64,000 nt of DNA. Source: SHZI01 sp041396045. GTDB taxonomy: Bacteria; Pseudomonadota; Gammaproteobacteria; Steroidobacterales; GCA-2729495. The number at the start of each line of letters is the position of its first letter. Position 1 is the first letter of the stretch. The notes beneath the pieces are model-generated. The model did not search any database, was not told the origin of the DNA, and saw nothing but the letters and a program-made list of their open reading frames with translations. The position numbers and the translations under genes were made by a program. Below, one piece after another: positions 1 through 8,227 of the stretch. The DNA lies in NCBI GenBank assembly GCA_041396045.1, contig JAWKZI010000006.1, positions 62,001 through 126,000 on the forward strand, given 5' to 3'.

Positions 1-731
1 ATTCCGGCGCCCAGCGCCAGGTCCGTGCCGCTGTCCGACGTACGGATTGAACTGAAGGACACGCCATCTGGTGCCTCGTCGCCCAGAATGATTTCCGGGA
101 TGCTCGGCTGATCCACGCGCACCTGGGCGCCGATACGGTCGACGATCAGGGTGTCCTGGTCCCAGACCAGCACGCCGGCCTTGGCGAACAACTCTACCGA
201 GTCGTTCAGTGGCAGAAAGCCGACCAGATAACCCTGGAACCCGTCGGTCTTTGTCTCTATGTCGATCTGACGATCCTGAAGGGGGCGGGGCGGCGGCGGG
301 AAGGGGCCATCAACTTCAATCACGGGAATCTGGAAACCGAAGCGGGCGTCGGCTTCACCCATATTGATGTATCCGGCCTCAACGCCGAAATAGCGGCCCA
401 CGCGTACCCCACCAAATACCTTGAACGAGAAATCACTGCCTTCGGGGTCGCGGACATCAACCGGCTGTGAAGCGGAGGTGCGCAGCCCCTGGGCGTTGTT
501 TGCGTTAACGATCTGACCCCGAAAATCGGTGTCATAGGGGGGCAGAAAGGTTCCAGGCGCTATTCCCGGCACATTAACCTGTGTGTACTCGTCAAAACGC
601 AAGTTGATGTCGTTGCGTTCCACACGGGCCCCGCCGACACCGGCACCGAGGTAGTAGTTGATATCAGCCACGGCTGCGATCGGGAGCGTCATTGCTACCG
701 TCGTCAGACACAGTTGTTTAAGGTTCAACAT
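1..731 (-). CDS. Outer-membrane β-barrel protein, partial
   Basis: Reading leftward from the ATG at 731, an open frame of 243 codons runs off the left edge, so the C-terminus is missing. It starts with a signal peptide (MLNLKQ, then a hydrophobic run, likely cut after PIAAVA). Next comes DINYYLGAGVGGARVERNDI, the alternating pattern of a barrel strand. Later stretches such as FKVFGGVRVGRYFGVEAGYI and GFQGYLVGFLPLNDSVELFA, joined by long polar and proline-rich loops, repeat this pattern. The layout fits the OmpA/OmpW/opacity-type small barrels, which sit in the outer membrane. No ligand can be named. It diverges from the TonB receptor across 280 bp and may share its control region. Confidence 0.72.
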   Translation of the reverse strand, partial: MLNLKQLCLTTVAMTLPIAAVADINYYLGAGVGGARVERNDINLRFDEYTQVNVPGIAPGTFLPPYDTDFRGQIVNANNAQGLRTSASQPVDVRDPEGSDFSFKVFGGVRVGRYFGVEAGYINMGEADARFGFQIPVIEVDGPFPPPPRPLQDRQIDIETKTDGFQGYLVGFLPLNDSVELFAKAGVLVWDQDTLIVDRIGAQVRVDQPSIPEIILGDEAPDGVSFSSIRTSDSGTDLALGAG

Positions 732-891
732 AGGCGTCAGTTCCCCCGGGAAGGCTCAGGTCTGGTCAGATCCGAGCGGCGACTATAACGAAACAAATTT
801 CCCGATACCATGCGCCCAAAGGATTGAATCTCGTGCGCCGGTTGTCGTGGTCGGCAGGCGGACAAATGCACACTGCCTGGGGAAAAGTGCA

Positions 892-921
892 CTGACTGTG
901 GGTAACGTTGCCGACAGTCAG
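892..921. promoter_or_regulatory. Palindrome between divergent outer-membrane genes
   Basis: Arms CTGACTGT (892–899) and ACAGTCAG (914–921) are perfectly complementary and symmetrical about a central AACGTT (904–909). The site lies 90 bp before the TonB-receptor start and 160 bp before the divergent barrel gene. This is the geometry of a dimeric regulator's operator. No Fur-like or other known consensus was recognised, so the regulator is unknown. Confidence 0.4.
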
Positions 922-1011
922 GACACAGATAGCGACAGTAAAAGGCTCTGGTAATATCCGGCCCTGCTGCTGCGTCCAAAAGTACATTTTTCGTTACGGG
1001 GGTCCCGTTAG

Positions 1012-3873
1012 ATGTCCACTACGCATTGCATTTCCGGTCTGGCCGGAAGGCCGGCCAAAGCGTGTCTGATTTCTGCCATCGCTGTCAGTGTGGTAGCGGC
1101 CGGCGTCATGCTGGTACCCGCCACCGGCTATGCGCAGATTGCAGAAATCGTGGTGACTACCCGCAAGAAGGAAGAGAACCTGCAGGAAGTCCCGCTGGCA
1201 GTCACCGCGATCACGGCCGAGCAGATCGAGCGTCAGGGCATCAGCAGCCTGGATGACGTAACCAATCAGGATCCCAGCGTACAGATCGACACCTCGAACG
1301 GCCCGGCCGATACCCGGGAGACGGTGCGCGGCCTGTCCAATACCCGCGGCCGGTCCAACGTGGCCTTTCTGGTCGATGGCATCGACGTCACCACCGAGAA
1401 TCTGAACGCTGGCGGTTCCGGGTTGCTCGCCAACCGGCGGCTGCTGTCCGATGTAGAGCGGATCGAGGTGATCAAGGGGCCGCAAAGCGCGTTGTACGGC
1501 CGGGCCGCCTTTGCCGGCGCCATCAGCTATGTCACCAAGAATCCCGGCGACGAATTCGAGGGCAAGGTCAACGTCGATTTCGGCGACTACGGCAAGCGTG
1601 AAGTGGGCCTGTCCCTGTCCGGTCCGCTGATCGACGGGGTGCTCGGTATGCGTGCGTCATCGATCTGGTATACCAGCGATGGCTACTACACCAATTCCTT
1701 GTCCGGTGAGAACCTGGCCGATGTGGACGGCCGGGCCTTTGCCCTGACCACGGTCTATACGCCCACCGATCAGCTGCGCTTCAAGCTGCGCGGTGAATAC
1801 AGCAAGGAGGACTCGGGGCCCCTGCCCAATGTCCGCTTCGGTGGCGGTCGCCAGGGCTACAACCTGCGGTTGTACGAGTATCCCCAGGTCGCGCTGGATG
1901 CGGGTCTGGGCCAGAACGGTCAGTACATCCCGGCTGCCATCAATGGCGGTGTGCCCGGCTGGGATACGACCTCCGGGTCTACCAGCACCGCATTGATCAA
2001 CTTCGGCCAGTACTGTCCACCTGAGCTGCAGGATCCGTCCCGCGGCCCGGGCTTCTGCGTACCGACCCATTATGGCAGTGGCAAGGGCAAGGTGGTGACC
2101 CAAAGCGAAAATCCGCTGACCGGCCAGGATTTTTCCGGCACCTCAACCGAGACCCGGCGCATCGCGCTGGAAACCACGCTGGATGTCGGCGTTGGTCTGT
2201 TCTCTGCCTACACCGGCTATACGGACTTCGACGGCAGAGATGCCTATGACCAGGATTGGCAGGCTACAGGCCGTCCGGACACCTTGCTGGGCGAACAGAC
2301 GGCAGGGTCCAGCGTCAATACCCAGCAGTTCAGCAATGAGATCCGTTTTGCCAGTCAGCTGGATGGCCCCCTGCAGTTCACGCTGGGCGCCCTCTACTGG
2401 ACCGAGACCCGCAAGTTCGACGACACCTCCGTAATCATCTTCTGCACGCTGACCCGGCGCTCCGGTTCCGGCCCGACGGAAACGGATCTCGTCGACACCA
2501 GCAGCACTTCGTACTGCGATGGCCAGAACGGCACCCTCGACAACTGGCAGGACTACTACAAGCAACTGCAACCCCAGACGGCAGGGCCCTGGCGGGCCGA
2601 CACCGATAGCTGGTCGTTCTATGGCGTGCTGGAATGGCAGATGACGGACGACTGGACGCTGACCTTCGAAGACCGGTTTGTGTCCGAGTCCTTTGATTTC
2701 TCCAAGCCCAACCAGAGCTCCTGCACCCAGTTCTTCGGCCCGAATCCGGGTGGTGTCAAGATGGAGAAGGAAGTCATCGGTCCGGATGGTGTCACGCCGA
2801 TCAATGATCAGGTGTGTTCCGCGCAGTACCTGCTCGATCCTCGTTTCAACTACGCACCCCTGCCAATTTCACTGCAGGGAACCCAGGGCTACCGCATCAA
2901 CCGCGGATCCACGACCTCCCACTTCAATACGCCGAAGCTGACGCTGCAGTGGCAGGCATCGGACTCTGCCCAGTATTACTTCAGCTGGGCAAATGCCCAG
3001 AAGCCGGGCGGTATCGCAGCCACGCCGGGTGGCGGAGCGCCGGTAACCATGAATGACGATCGCTTTGATCCGGAAAAAATGACGGCCTGGGAGCTGGGTG
3101 CCAAGACCGACTGGGATGTAGCAGGCCAGCTACGCCTGAATGTTGCCGGCTTCTATCAGGATTACGCGGACAAGCAGGTGGGTACCCAGGTTCTGCAGGA
3201 TGGCGTTCTGCAGCCGCGCGTGGTCAACGCCTCATCCGCAGAAGTCTGGGGCGCAGAAGTGGACGCCCAGTGGGCGCCGGATTTCTTCACGGGATTGACC
3301 CTCCGCCTGGCCTATACCTATCTCGATCCGACCTATTCTGACTTCTTTGATGACACGACCAGTGTGTTGCGCGCGGCAAACAGCGCCGGGTCGTGCAGTG
3401 TTGTTTACAAAGGTGGCCAGGGTGTCGATCCCACGGACCTGTCTGACCCGGCCAATGGCGGGCCTTACTGCCGGCTGGATCTGTCAGGCAATCAACTGGA
3501 GCGCACGCCCAAGCATGCGGTGGTAACGGGTTTCAACGTGACGCGGCCATTTCTGGACACCGCCTTCGAGTGGACCTGGGATTTCAATGCCCAATGGCAG
3601 AGCAAGCGCTACACCGAGGCTGATAATGCGATCTACTTCGACAGCTACTGGCTGGCGGACACCAGCATCGGGCTGATCGGCGACAAGATGGATTTTCTCA
3701 TCTATGTCGACAACCTGTTCGATGACGACACCATCAAGACCGGCGGCAGTGGCCCGGATTTCGGCGCCCAGGTGGTTGAACTGGGCTTCACGGCAGGGCT
3801 GGGTGTGACGCAATACTTCGGCACACTGCCGAATCCCCGTCAGTTCGGCATACGGGCCAGCTACAAGTTCTGA
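1012..3873 (+). CDS. TonB-dependent outer-membrane receptor
   Basis: The protein has 953 residues, usual for the larger TonB-dependent receptors. A long signal peptide ends near residue 42 (ATGYAQ). A TonB-box-like AEIVVTTRKKEENLQ follows, then a plug domain of roughly residues 50–170 with VPLAVTAITAEQIERQG and RIEVIKGPQSALYGR. The rest is β-barrel and ends in GIRASYKF, with the terminal aromatic residue that outer-membrane proteins need for assembly. The predicted extracellular loops hold many cysteines (QYCPP, GFCVP, IFCTL, SSCTQ, GSCSV, PYCRL), which may form disulfides. It imports a substrate across the outer membrane using TonB/ExbBD energy. The ligand cannot be read from the sequence, and no siderophore or carbohydrate genes lie beside it. 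Confidence 0.93.
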   Translation: MSTTHCISGLAGRPAKACLISAIAVSVVAAGVMLVPATGYAQIAEIVVTTRKKEENLQEVPLAVTAITAEQIERQGISSLDDVTNQDPSVQIDTSNGPADTRETVRGLSNTRGRSNVAFLVDGIDVTTENLNAGGSGLLANRRLLSDVERIEVIKGPQSALYGRAAFAGAISYVTKNPGDEFEGKVNVDFGDYGKREVGLSLSGPLIDGVLGMRASSIWYTSDGYYTNSLSGENLADVDGRAFALTTVYTPTDQLRFKLRGEYSKEDSGPLPNVRFGGGRQGYNLRLYEYPQVALDAGLGQNGQYIPAAINGGVPGWDTTSGSTSTALINFGQYCPPELQDPSRGPGFCVPTHYGSGKGKVVTQSENPLTGQDFSGTSTETRRIALETTLDVGVGLFSAYTGYTDFDGRDAYDQDWQATGRPDTLLGEQTAGSSVNTQQFSNEIRFASQLDGPLQFTLGALYWTETRKFDDTSVIIFCTLTRRSGSGPTETDLVDTSSTSYCDGQNGTLDNWQDYYKQLQPQTAGPWRADTDSWSFYGVLEWQMTDDWTLTFEDRFVSESFDFSKPNQSSCTQFFGPNPGGVKMEKEVIGPDGVTPINDQVCSAQYLLDPRFNYAPLPISLQGTQGYRINRGSTTSHFNTPKLTLQWQASDSAQYYFSWANAQKPGGIAATPGGGAPVTMNDDRFDPEKMTAWELGAKTDWDVAGQLRLNVAGFYQDYADKQVGTQVLQDGVLQPRVVNASSAEVWGAEVDAQWAPDFFTGLTLRLAYTYLDPTYSDFFDDTTSVLRAANSAGSCSVVYKGGQGVDPTDLSDPANGGPYCRLDLSGNQLERTPKHAVVTGFNVTRPFLDTAFEWTWDFNAQWQSKRYTEADNAIYFDSYWLADTSIGLIGDKMDFLIYVDNLFDDDTIKTGGSGPDFGAQVVELGFTAGLGVTQYFGTLPNPRQFGIRASYKF

Positions 3874-3907
3874 TCGCCGCCGGTATCTGGTCGCCGGTAG
3901 GGGCGTA

Positions 3908-4426
3908 CTAGCGGAACCATCGTGACCCGGGGTATTTCCGGGAGAGCGACTTGTCCAGGCCCAGCCAGTGGCCGGACGCGCCAGTCATGATGACGATGCT
4001 CAGGATGTAGAACGGGATCAGGGAGGCATCGTAGTAGCCGCCCAGGCTCATATTGATGAGGATGAACAGGCTCAGCCCGGCGGCCCAGCGGGTCGTCAGG
4101 CCGAGCAGGAGGCCAAACCCCACGTAGAGTTCGCCGAACGTCACGAGTAGCGCGACGAACTTGTAGAGGGGGATTGCAAAGGACTGCAGGTACAGCACTT
4201 GCAGACTGTCCGGTGGCATCTCGGTCAGCCGGTCCTCGAATATCCGCTTGAGGATGTCCGAGTTAAGCCAGCCCTTTCTCAATTTGTTGGTGCCTGCCGC
4301 CAGCCAGAAAATGCCAAACAGCATGCGGAACAGCAGATGCAGAATGATGCCCGCAAGGCGAAACGGGTGCTGTCTGAGCCAGGCAACCGTCCAGATGCCG
4401 GTAGCCGTCGCAGTGGGCAGATTCAT
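3908..4426 (-). CDS. DoxX-family membrane protein
   Basis: The protein has 172 residues from the ATG at 4426, which overlaps the stop of the upstream gene in an ATGA tetranucleotide. This arrangement fixes the start despite an ATG further upstream and indicates translational coupling. It has four hydrophobic segments. The first contains LFRMLFGIFWLAAGTNKLRK, typical of DoxX, and the third GELYVGFGLLLGLTTRWAAG. DoxX proteins are small inner-membrane proteins. Some are tied to thiosulfate:quinone oxidoreductase or redox stress, but most have no proven role. The coupled partner is an exported cysteine-containing protein, so a joint envelope redox function is possible but not shown. Confidence 0.8.
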   Translation of the reverse strand: MNLPTATATGIWTVAWLRQHPFRLAGIILHLLFRMLFGIFWLAAGTNKLRKGWLNSDILKRIFEDRLTEMPPDSLQVLYLQSFAIPLYKFVALLVTFGELYVGFGLLLGLTTRWAAGLSLFILINMSLGGYYDASLIPFYILSIVIMTGASGHWLGLDKSLSRKYPGSRWFR

Positions 4427-5004
4427 CGGGAGCCCCGGCCAGTGGCGCCGGTTTCGGTCTTGATCGTTGCCAGCGACTCCCACAGGGGCAGACGCTGGCA
4501 GTAGCCCAGCGTTGCGTGGCTGCCGGTCTTCCGCCAGCGCCGATCGACCCGGTCAATCTCGTAGCCGTCACCCATGACGAGCAGTGCCGGTTCCAGGGAG
4601 ATATGCGCGCTGGCATTGATCCGCTCCGCCCATACGCCGTTTTTCACGCTGTATGCAGTCACAGGCCGATCGTGGCCGGAGGCGAGCGGTTTTGCGCTGA
4701 AGTTGGCAATGAACCACTCCCGGATGGTTGCCACCTGCGACCAGAAACTGCGTGTGTGCAGGTAGTACAGCTTGAAACTGCCCTGCTCGGGAATGGCCTT
4801 GTGAGTCGGCACGTCGGCTCCGGCTTCACACAGTACGGTTGCTTCGCACATGGTACAGATCTCACCGAACTGCCCGACGAGGAGGTAGTCGGCATACTTT
4901 GGATCATTGATCTGCGCGCCGGCGGGCATTGCCAGCGCAGACAGCAGAATGGCGCACAGCGGGGCCAGGATCTGTACCCGGCATCGTGCATGAGGTGCGC
5001 ACAT
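4423..5004 (-). CDS. Exported protein of unknown function, coupled to DoxX
   Basis: The product has 193 residues. A signal peptide runs from the ATG at 5004 and is likely cut at AMPAGAQ near residue 30. The mature part begins with a cysteine cluster CTMCEATVLC that could bind a metal or form a disulfide. It continues with a β-rich stretch (FKLYYLHTRSFWSQVATIRE, ALLVMGDGYEIDRVDRRWRK) that I do not recognise. Its stop overlaps the start of the DoxX gene, so the two are made together. Location is periplasmic by inference. The function is unknown, and the cysteine pair beside DoxX suggests redox chemistry only by association. Confidence 0.75.
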   Translation of the reverse strand: MCAPHARCRVQILAPLCAILLSALAMPAGAQINDPKYADYLLVGQFGEICTMCEATVLCEAGADVPTHKAIPEQGSFKLYYLHTRSFWSQVATIREWFIANFSAKPLASGHDRPVTAYSVKNGVWAERINASAHISLEPALLVMGDGYEIDRVDRRWRKTGSHATLGYCQRLPLWESLATIKTETGATGRGSR

Positions 5005-5090
5005 GGTTTCAGCCCTGCTTCGGATAATGGCAAGCGCATCTTAGCGGCCAGCTTCAGCGTGCATTCCCCGGTGTCAGGTCATGAGCCAAA

Positions 5091-5116
5091 AAAAACCCCG
5101 CCGAAGCGGGGTTTTT
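5091..5116 (-). terminator. Rho-independent terminator of the Ig-repeat gene
   Basis: The stem has GCGGGG paired with CCCCGC around a CGAA/TTCG tetraloop and is flanked by A and T runs. On the minus strand it ends in eight T residues and lies 14 bp after the stop of the gene at 5130–7050. The A-tract on the other side would also let it work from the plus strand. Confidence 0.85.
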
Positions 5117-5129
5117 GGAGGCTGCAGGC

Positions 5130-7050
5130 TTAGCTCTTGCGGCGTCGGCGGCGGAGTAGCGGCAGACCACCGAGGAGCGCGAGGCTCCAGAGGTCCACTG
5201 CGCTGCTGCCACCCGGGAGCTTTACACCACCGCTGCTGGCGGCGTTAACGGTGAAGCTGTAGGTGCCCGTCGCCTCGGACCCGTTGCCGTCGACCAGCTT
5301 CACGACACAGAGAGTCGTTGCCAGTGAAGCCGGCATTGGGCGTATAGGCCACAGCGATGTTGCTGCCGCTGATCGATGCGACACAGGCGCCACTGGCGGC
5401 TGCAGTCGATACCGACAGCGTGTGCTGAGCCGCCGTGCCGTTACCGGCGGTAAAGGCGCCCGTGGCGTTCAGTACCGTGCCTTCGTCACCTGTTGCTGTG
5501 CCGCCGGCTACTGTTGGTGTGGCATCGGCAATGGTCACGGTGACCGTTGCTGTTGCCGTCTCGCCATCCTTGTCCGTGATGGTGTAGTCGAAAGTGTCAG
5601 TGCCGGCGAAGAACGTGGCGGAGGGCGTGTAGGTAATCGTCGTGCCACTGACGACTGCGGCACCCTTGGTACCCTGGGTGCTCACAGTTACAACCGCCGG
5701 CAGGTTGCCGAGGGTATTGCCGGTTGCCGCGTTGAAGGTGCCCGTGGCCGTTGAAGGATCGACACCGGCCGTGGCAATCGCAATGGCACCGGCTGCAGCC
5801 GTCGGCGTAATGTTGGTCACCGTGACCGACACCGTTGCCGTCGCAGCGGGGTTAACGCCGTCATCAACGATGTAGGTGAAGGTGTCCGCACCCACGGCGC
5901 CAGCATTTGGCGTGTAGGTGATCCGGACCGCTGCCTGCGGACCACCGGAACCGGCGACGGTTGCCGTACCCGCACCGGGAGCTGTGCCAATCGTCACGGT
6001 CACCGGATCGCTGAAGCCGACGTCGTTGGCCATGACGCTGATGTCAACGGGCGTATTTCGGGTCGTGGTGGCCGTGTCGTCGTTGGCGCCCAGGGGCGTG
6101 ATGTCCACAGTGACGGTGGCCGTGTCGAAGGCGGCGCTGTTATCCGTGACCGTATAGACAAACGTGTCCTGGCCTGTGGCGCCGGGATTCGGCGTATAGG
6201 TCACCGTGATTGCGGATGGATCACCCGGTGAGCCATTTACTGTCGCAGTGCCTAGCGTGCCGTTCGTGGTAATTGCCACGGTGATCGGCGTGTCCGTCAG
6301 GCCCGTGTCGTTCGCCAGTACATCGATGGTTACAGGCACGTCCTGCGGGGTGTTCGCGGTATCGTCCGTAGCTTCCGGGCCGGTCGGAATCACGGCACCA
6401 ACGGTGAACTTCAGCTGCGTACCCTGGCTGTTGGCCGGGGATTGCGGCTGCGGCAGCCAGTCAGCCGACTGCAGGACCAGTTCGCCACCGGTTCCGGTGA
6501 AGCTGACTACAGCCAGTTCGTAGTTATCAATGCTCTGTTCCGGGCCGCTAGCCACGTCGTCTCCGGAGAGCACCCGCGTGTGGGTCAGACCCGAGTAGGT
6601 CAGCGTGCTGTTGTCGACAAAGTCGCTGCCCAGCGTGTAGTTGCCGCAGATGTTGGCGCCAACGACAGCACCGAAGCCGCCGGCAGCAGTACCCGAAGCA
6701 GGGCTGTTTTCGCACCTGAAGGCAGTGGTGGCGGCCGGGCTGCTGGCAACGATGTTCAGGTCGGTGACATAGCGGTCGAATACCCGGCCGTTGGCCGTGG
6801 GATTGGTCTGGCTGCGCACGTTCAGCACACCGGTAGCGGCCAATTCGCCAGTGACATCGTTATAGGTGAAGGTCGGCATTGGTATCTGGGCCGGATCCCC
6901 GGCACCGGTTGGTGCCGGGTTGATCAGGGAAGCAGAAGGCGCGTTGTTAGCGCGACCAATGAGGTGATCGGTCAGCGTGACGCTGTAAGTCGCCGCGTTG
7001 GCAGCTGTTGAGACCACGAGCATCGCGGCCGCAATGAGTACTTTCTTCAT
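5130..7050 (-). CDS. Secreted Ig-like repeat protein with C-terminal sorting tail (one frameshift)
   Basis: The start is the ATG at 7050 with signal peptide MKKVLIAAAMLVVSTAANA. After a unique N-terminal domain (about 220 residues) come tandem Ig/cadherin-like repeats of about 90 residues. Each ends in a version of ITVTYTPNPGATGQDTFVYT. The frame breaks near 5309–5313 (after GNDSLC). The continuation VVKLVDGNGSEATGTYSFTV in the next frame completes the last repeat and ends at 5130. It finishes with GG, a hydrophobic LWSLALLGGLPLL and RRRRRKS, which is the plan of GlyGly-CTERM or PEP-CTERM-like sorting signals. The product is probably surface-attached or released after processing. The frame change is one extra base or two missing, and may be a sequence error. 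A strong terminator follows. Confidence 0.8.
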
Positions 7051-7266
7051 GTGCGTAGGTTCCCCGGCAACGTATTTGTGAGAAGGCGGTATCTTACCTG
7101 TTCCTGTGGAAATGCAACCCGGTATCAGCCGGCCTTGAGTTTTTTGAGCGCAGAGCGGGCGTCTTCCACATCATCGAAGCGGACATTGGCGCCCTTCAGG
7201 GCCTCGCCAAGCTGTTGTTCGGCACCAACGCTGTTACGCGGAGCCAGCCAGGCTATGCCGAGGTGC

Positions 7267-8196
7267 TCAGGGTTTGGTTGCTGACGGGGGTGCCGGCTTG
7301 TCCATTTTGGCGTCGTTGCTCTTGACGTCGTTGCCCTTGACGTCGTTACTCTGGGTGTCGCTGCCGTGTGCATAGGCCACCAGCGTTGCCGCCGCTTTTT
7401 GCAGGTCGAGCTTCGAGTTCTTTCTCAATTCGGCGAGGTAATCACGCACGTGTTTGCGCTGCACGAGTTGCTTTACCTGGTCCTTGACCTGCGCCAGCGC
7501 CGGCAGCTCCGGGGAGCGGATGTCTTCCAGCAGGATCACGTGGTAGCCAAACTGGGTTTCAACCGGGACTTCGGAAAATTTCCCCTTGTCCATGGCCACC
7601 ACGGCATCGGCAAAGGGTTTCACCATCGATTGCGGGTTGAACCAGCCCAGATCACCACCCTGGGCTGCTGAGCCGTCTTTGGAGAACTCCTTGGCCTGGG
7701 CCGCGAAGTCCGTGTCCACGTTCTTGCTGGCCTGCAGCTTCTTGATGATGGCCTCGGCCAGCGCCTTGTCGTCCACCAGAATGTGGCGAGCCTTGTATTC
7801 CTTGGGCACATTGGCCACCTGCTCGTCGTATTCCGTCTGGATCTCGGCATCAGAGATCGGGTTGGCATCCAGGTAGCGTTTGAGAACCGCCTCGGTAAGG
7901 ACGTTGCTGCGATTCAGTTCAAGCTGCGCCTGAACCTCAGGGTCCTTGTCCAGACCGGACTGCGTGGCAGTCTCGGCAGCAGCCTGCAGGCCCAGATACT
8001 GGTCCACCGCTTCATTGAGCTCCTCGGAGTTCAGTTCCGAGGCCTTTTTCTGGACGGCTGCCTTCACGAAGGTCTCGAAGGCAACGGTATTGCTGGCCGT
8101 CTGCGCGGCCGGGTCAGGGCGATTGCAGCCGATGAGTGTTGCTGTTGCCAGGATGAGCAACGCGGTGCCGGCAGGTGCTGTCAGACGAAAGTTCAT
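7267..8196 (-). CDS. Parvulin-type peptidyl-prolyl isomerase lipoprotein
   Basis: The protein has 309 residues. The signal sequence ends in a lipobox (ATLIGC, Cys about residue 24), so it is likely lipid-anchored and periplasm-facing. An α-helical N-terminal half (residues 35–125) precedes the rotamase domain at about 130–235: EYKARHILVDDKALAEAIIK, AKEFSKDGSAAQGGDLGWFN and FGYHVILLEDIR. This resembles PrsA/PpiC-type foldases that help exported proteins fold. A short C-terminal region carries the repeat NDVKG/NDVKS/NDAK. After the stop at 7267 a different frame stays open to 7125 with a coding-like sequence. Either a small gene or the true C-terminus may be hidden there by an indel. Confidence 0.85.
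   Translation of the reverse strand: MNFRLTAPAGTALLILATATLIGCNRPDPAAQTASNTVAFETFVKAAVQKKASELNSEELNEAVDQYLGLQAAAETATQSGLDKDPEVQAQLELNRSNVLTEAVLKRYLDANPISDAEIQTEYDEQVANVPKEYKARHILVDDKALAEAIIKKLQASKNVDTDFAAQAKEFSKDGSAAQGGDLGWFNPQSMVKPFADAVVAMDKGKFSEVPVETQFGYHVILLEDIRSPELPALAQVKDQVKQLVQRKHVRDYLAELRKNSKLDLQKAAATLVAYAHGSDTQSNDVKGNDVKSNDAKMDKPAPPSATKP
7310..7350 (-). repeat. 15-bp tandem repeat inside the isomerase gene
   Basis: The unit cttgacgtcgttgcc is present at 7321–7335 and 7336–7350 with a partial third copy at 7310–7320. It encodes NDVKG/NDVKS/NDAK. The number of units could vary by slippage without breaking the frame. Confidence 0.7.
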
Positions 8197-8227
8197 GGGA
8201 GTCCTTCTTGATAGTGATGGATGGCTA

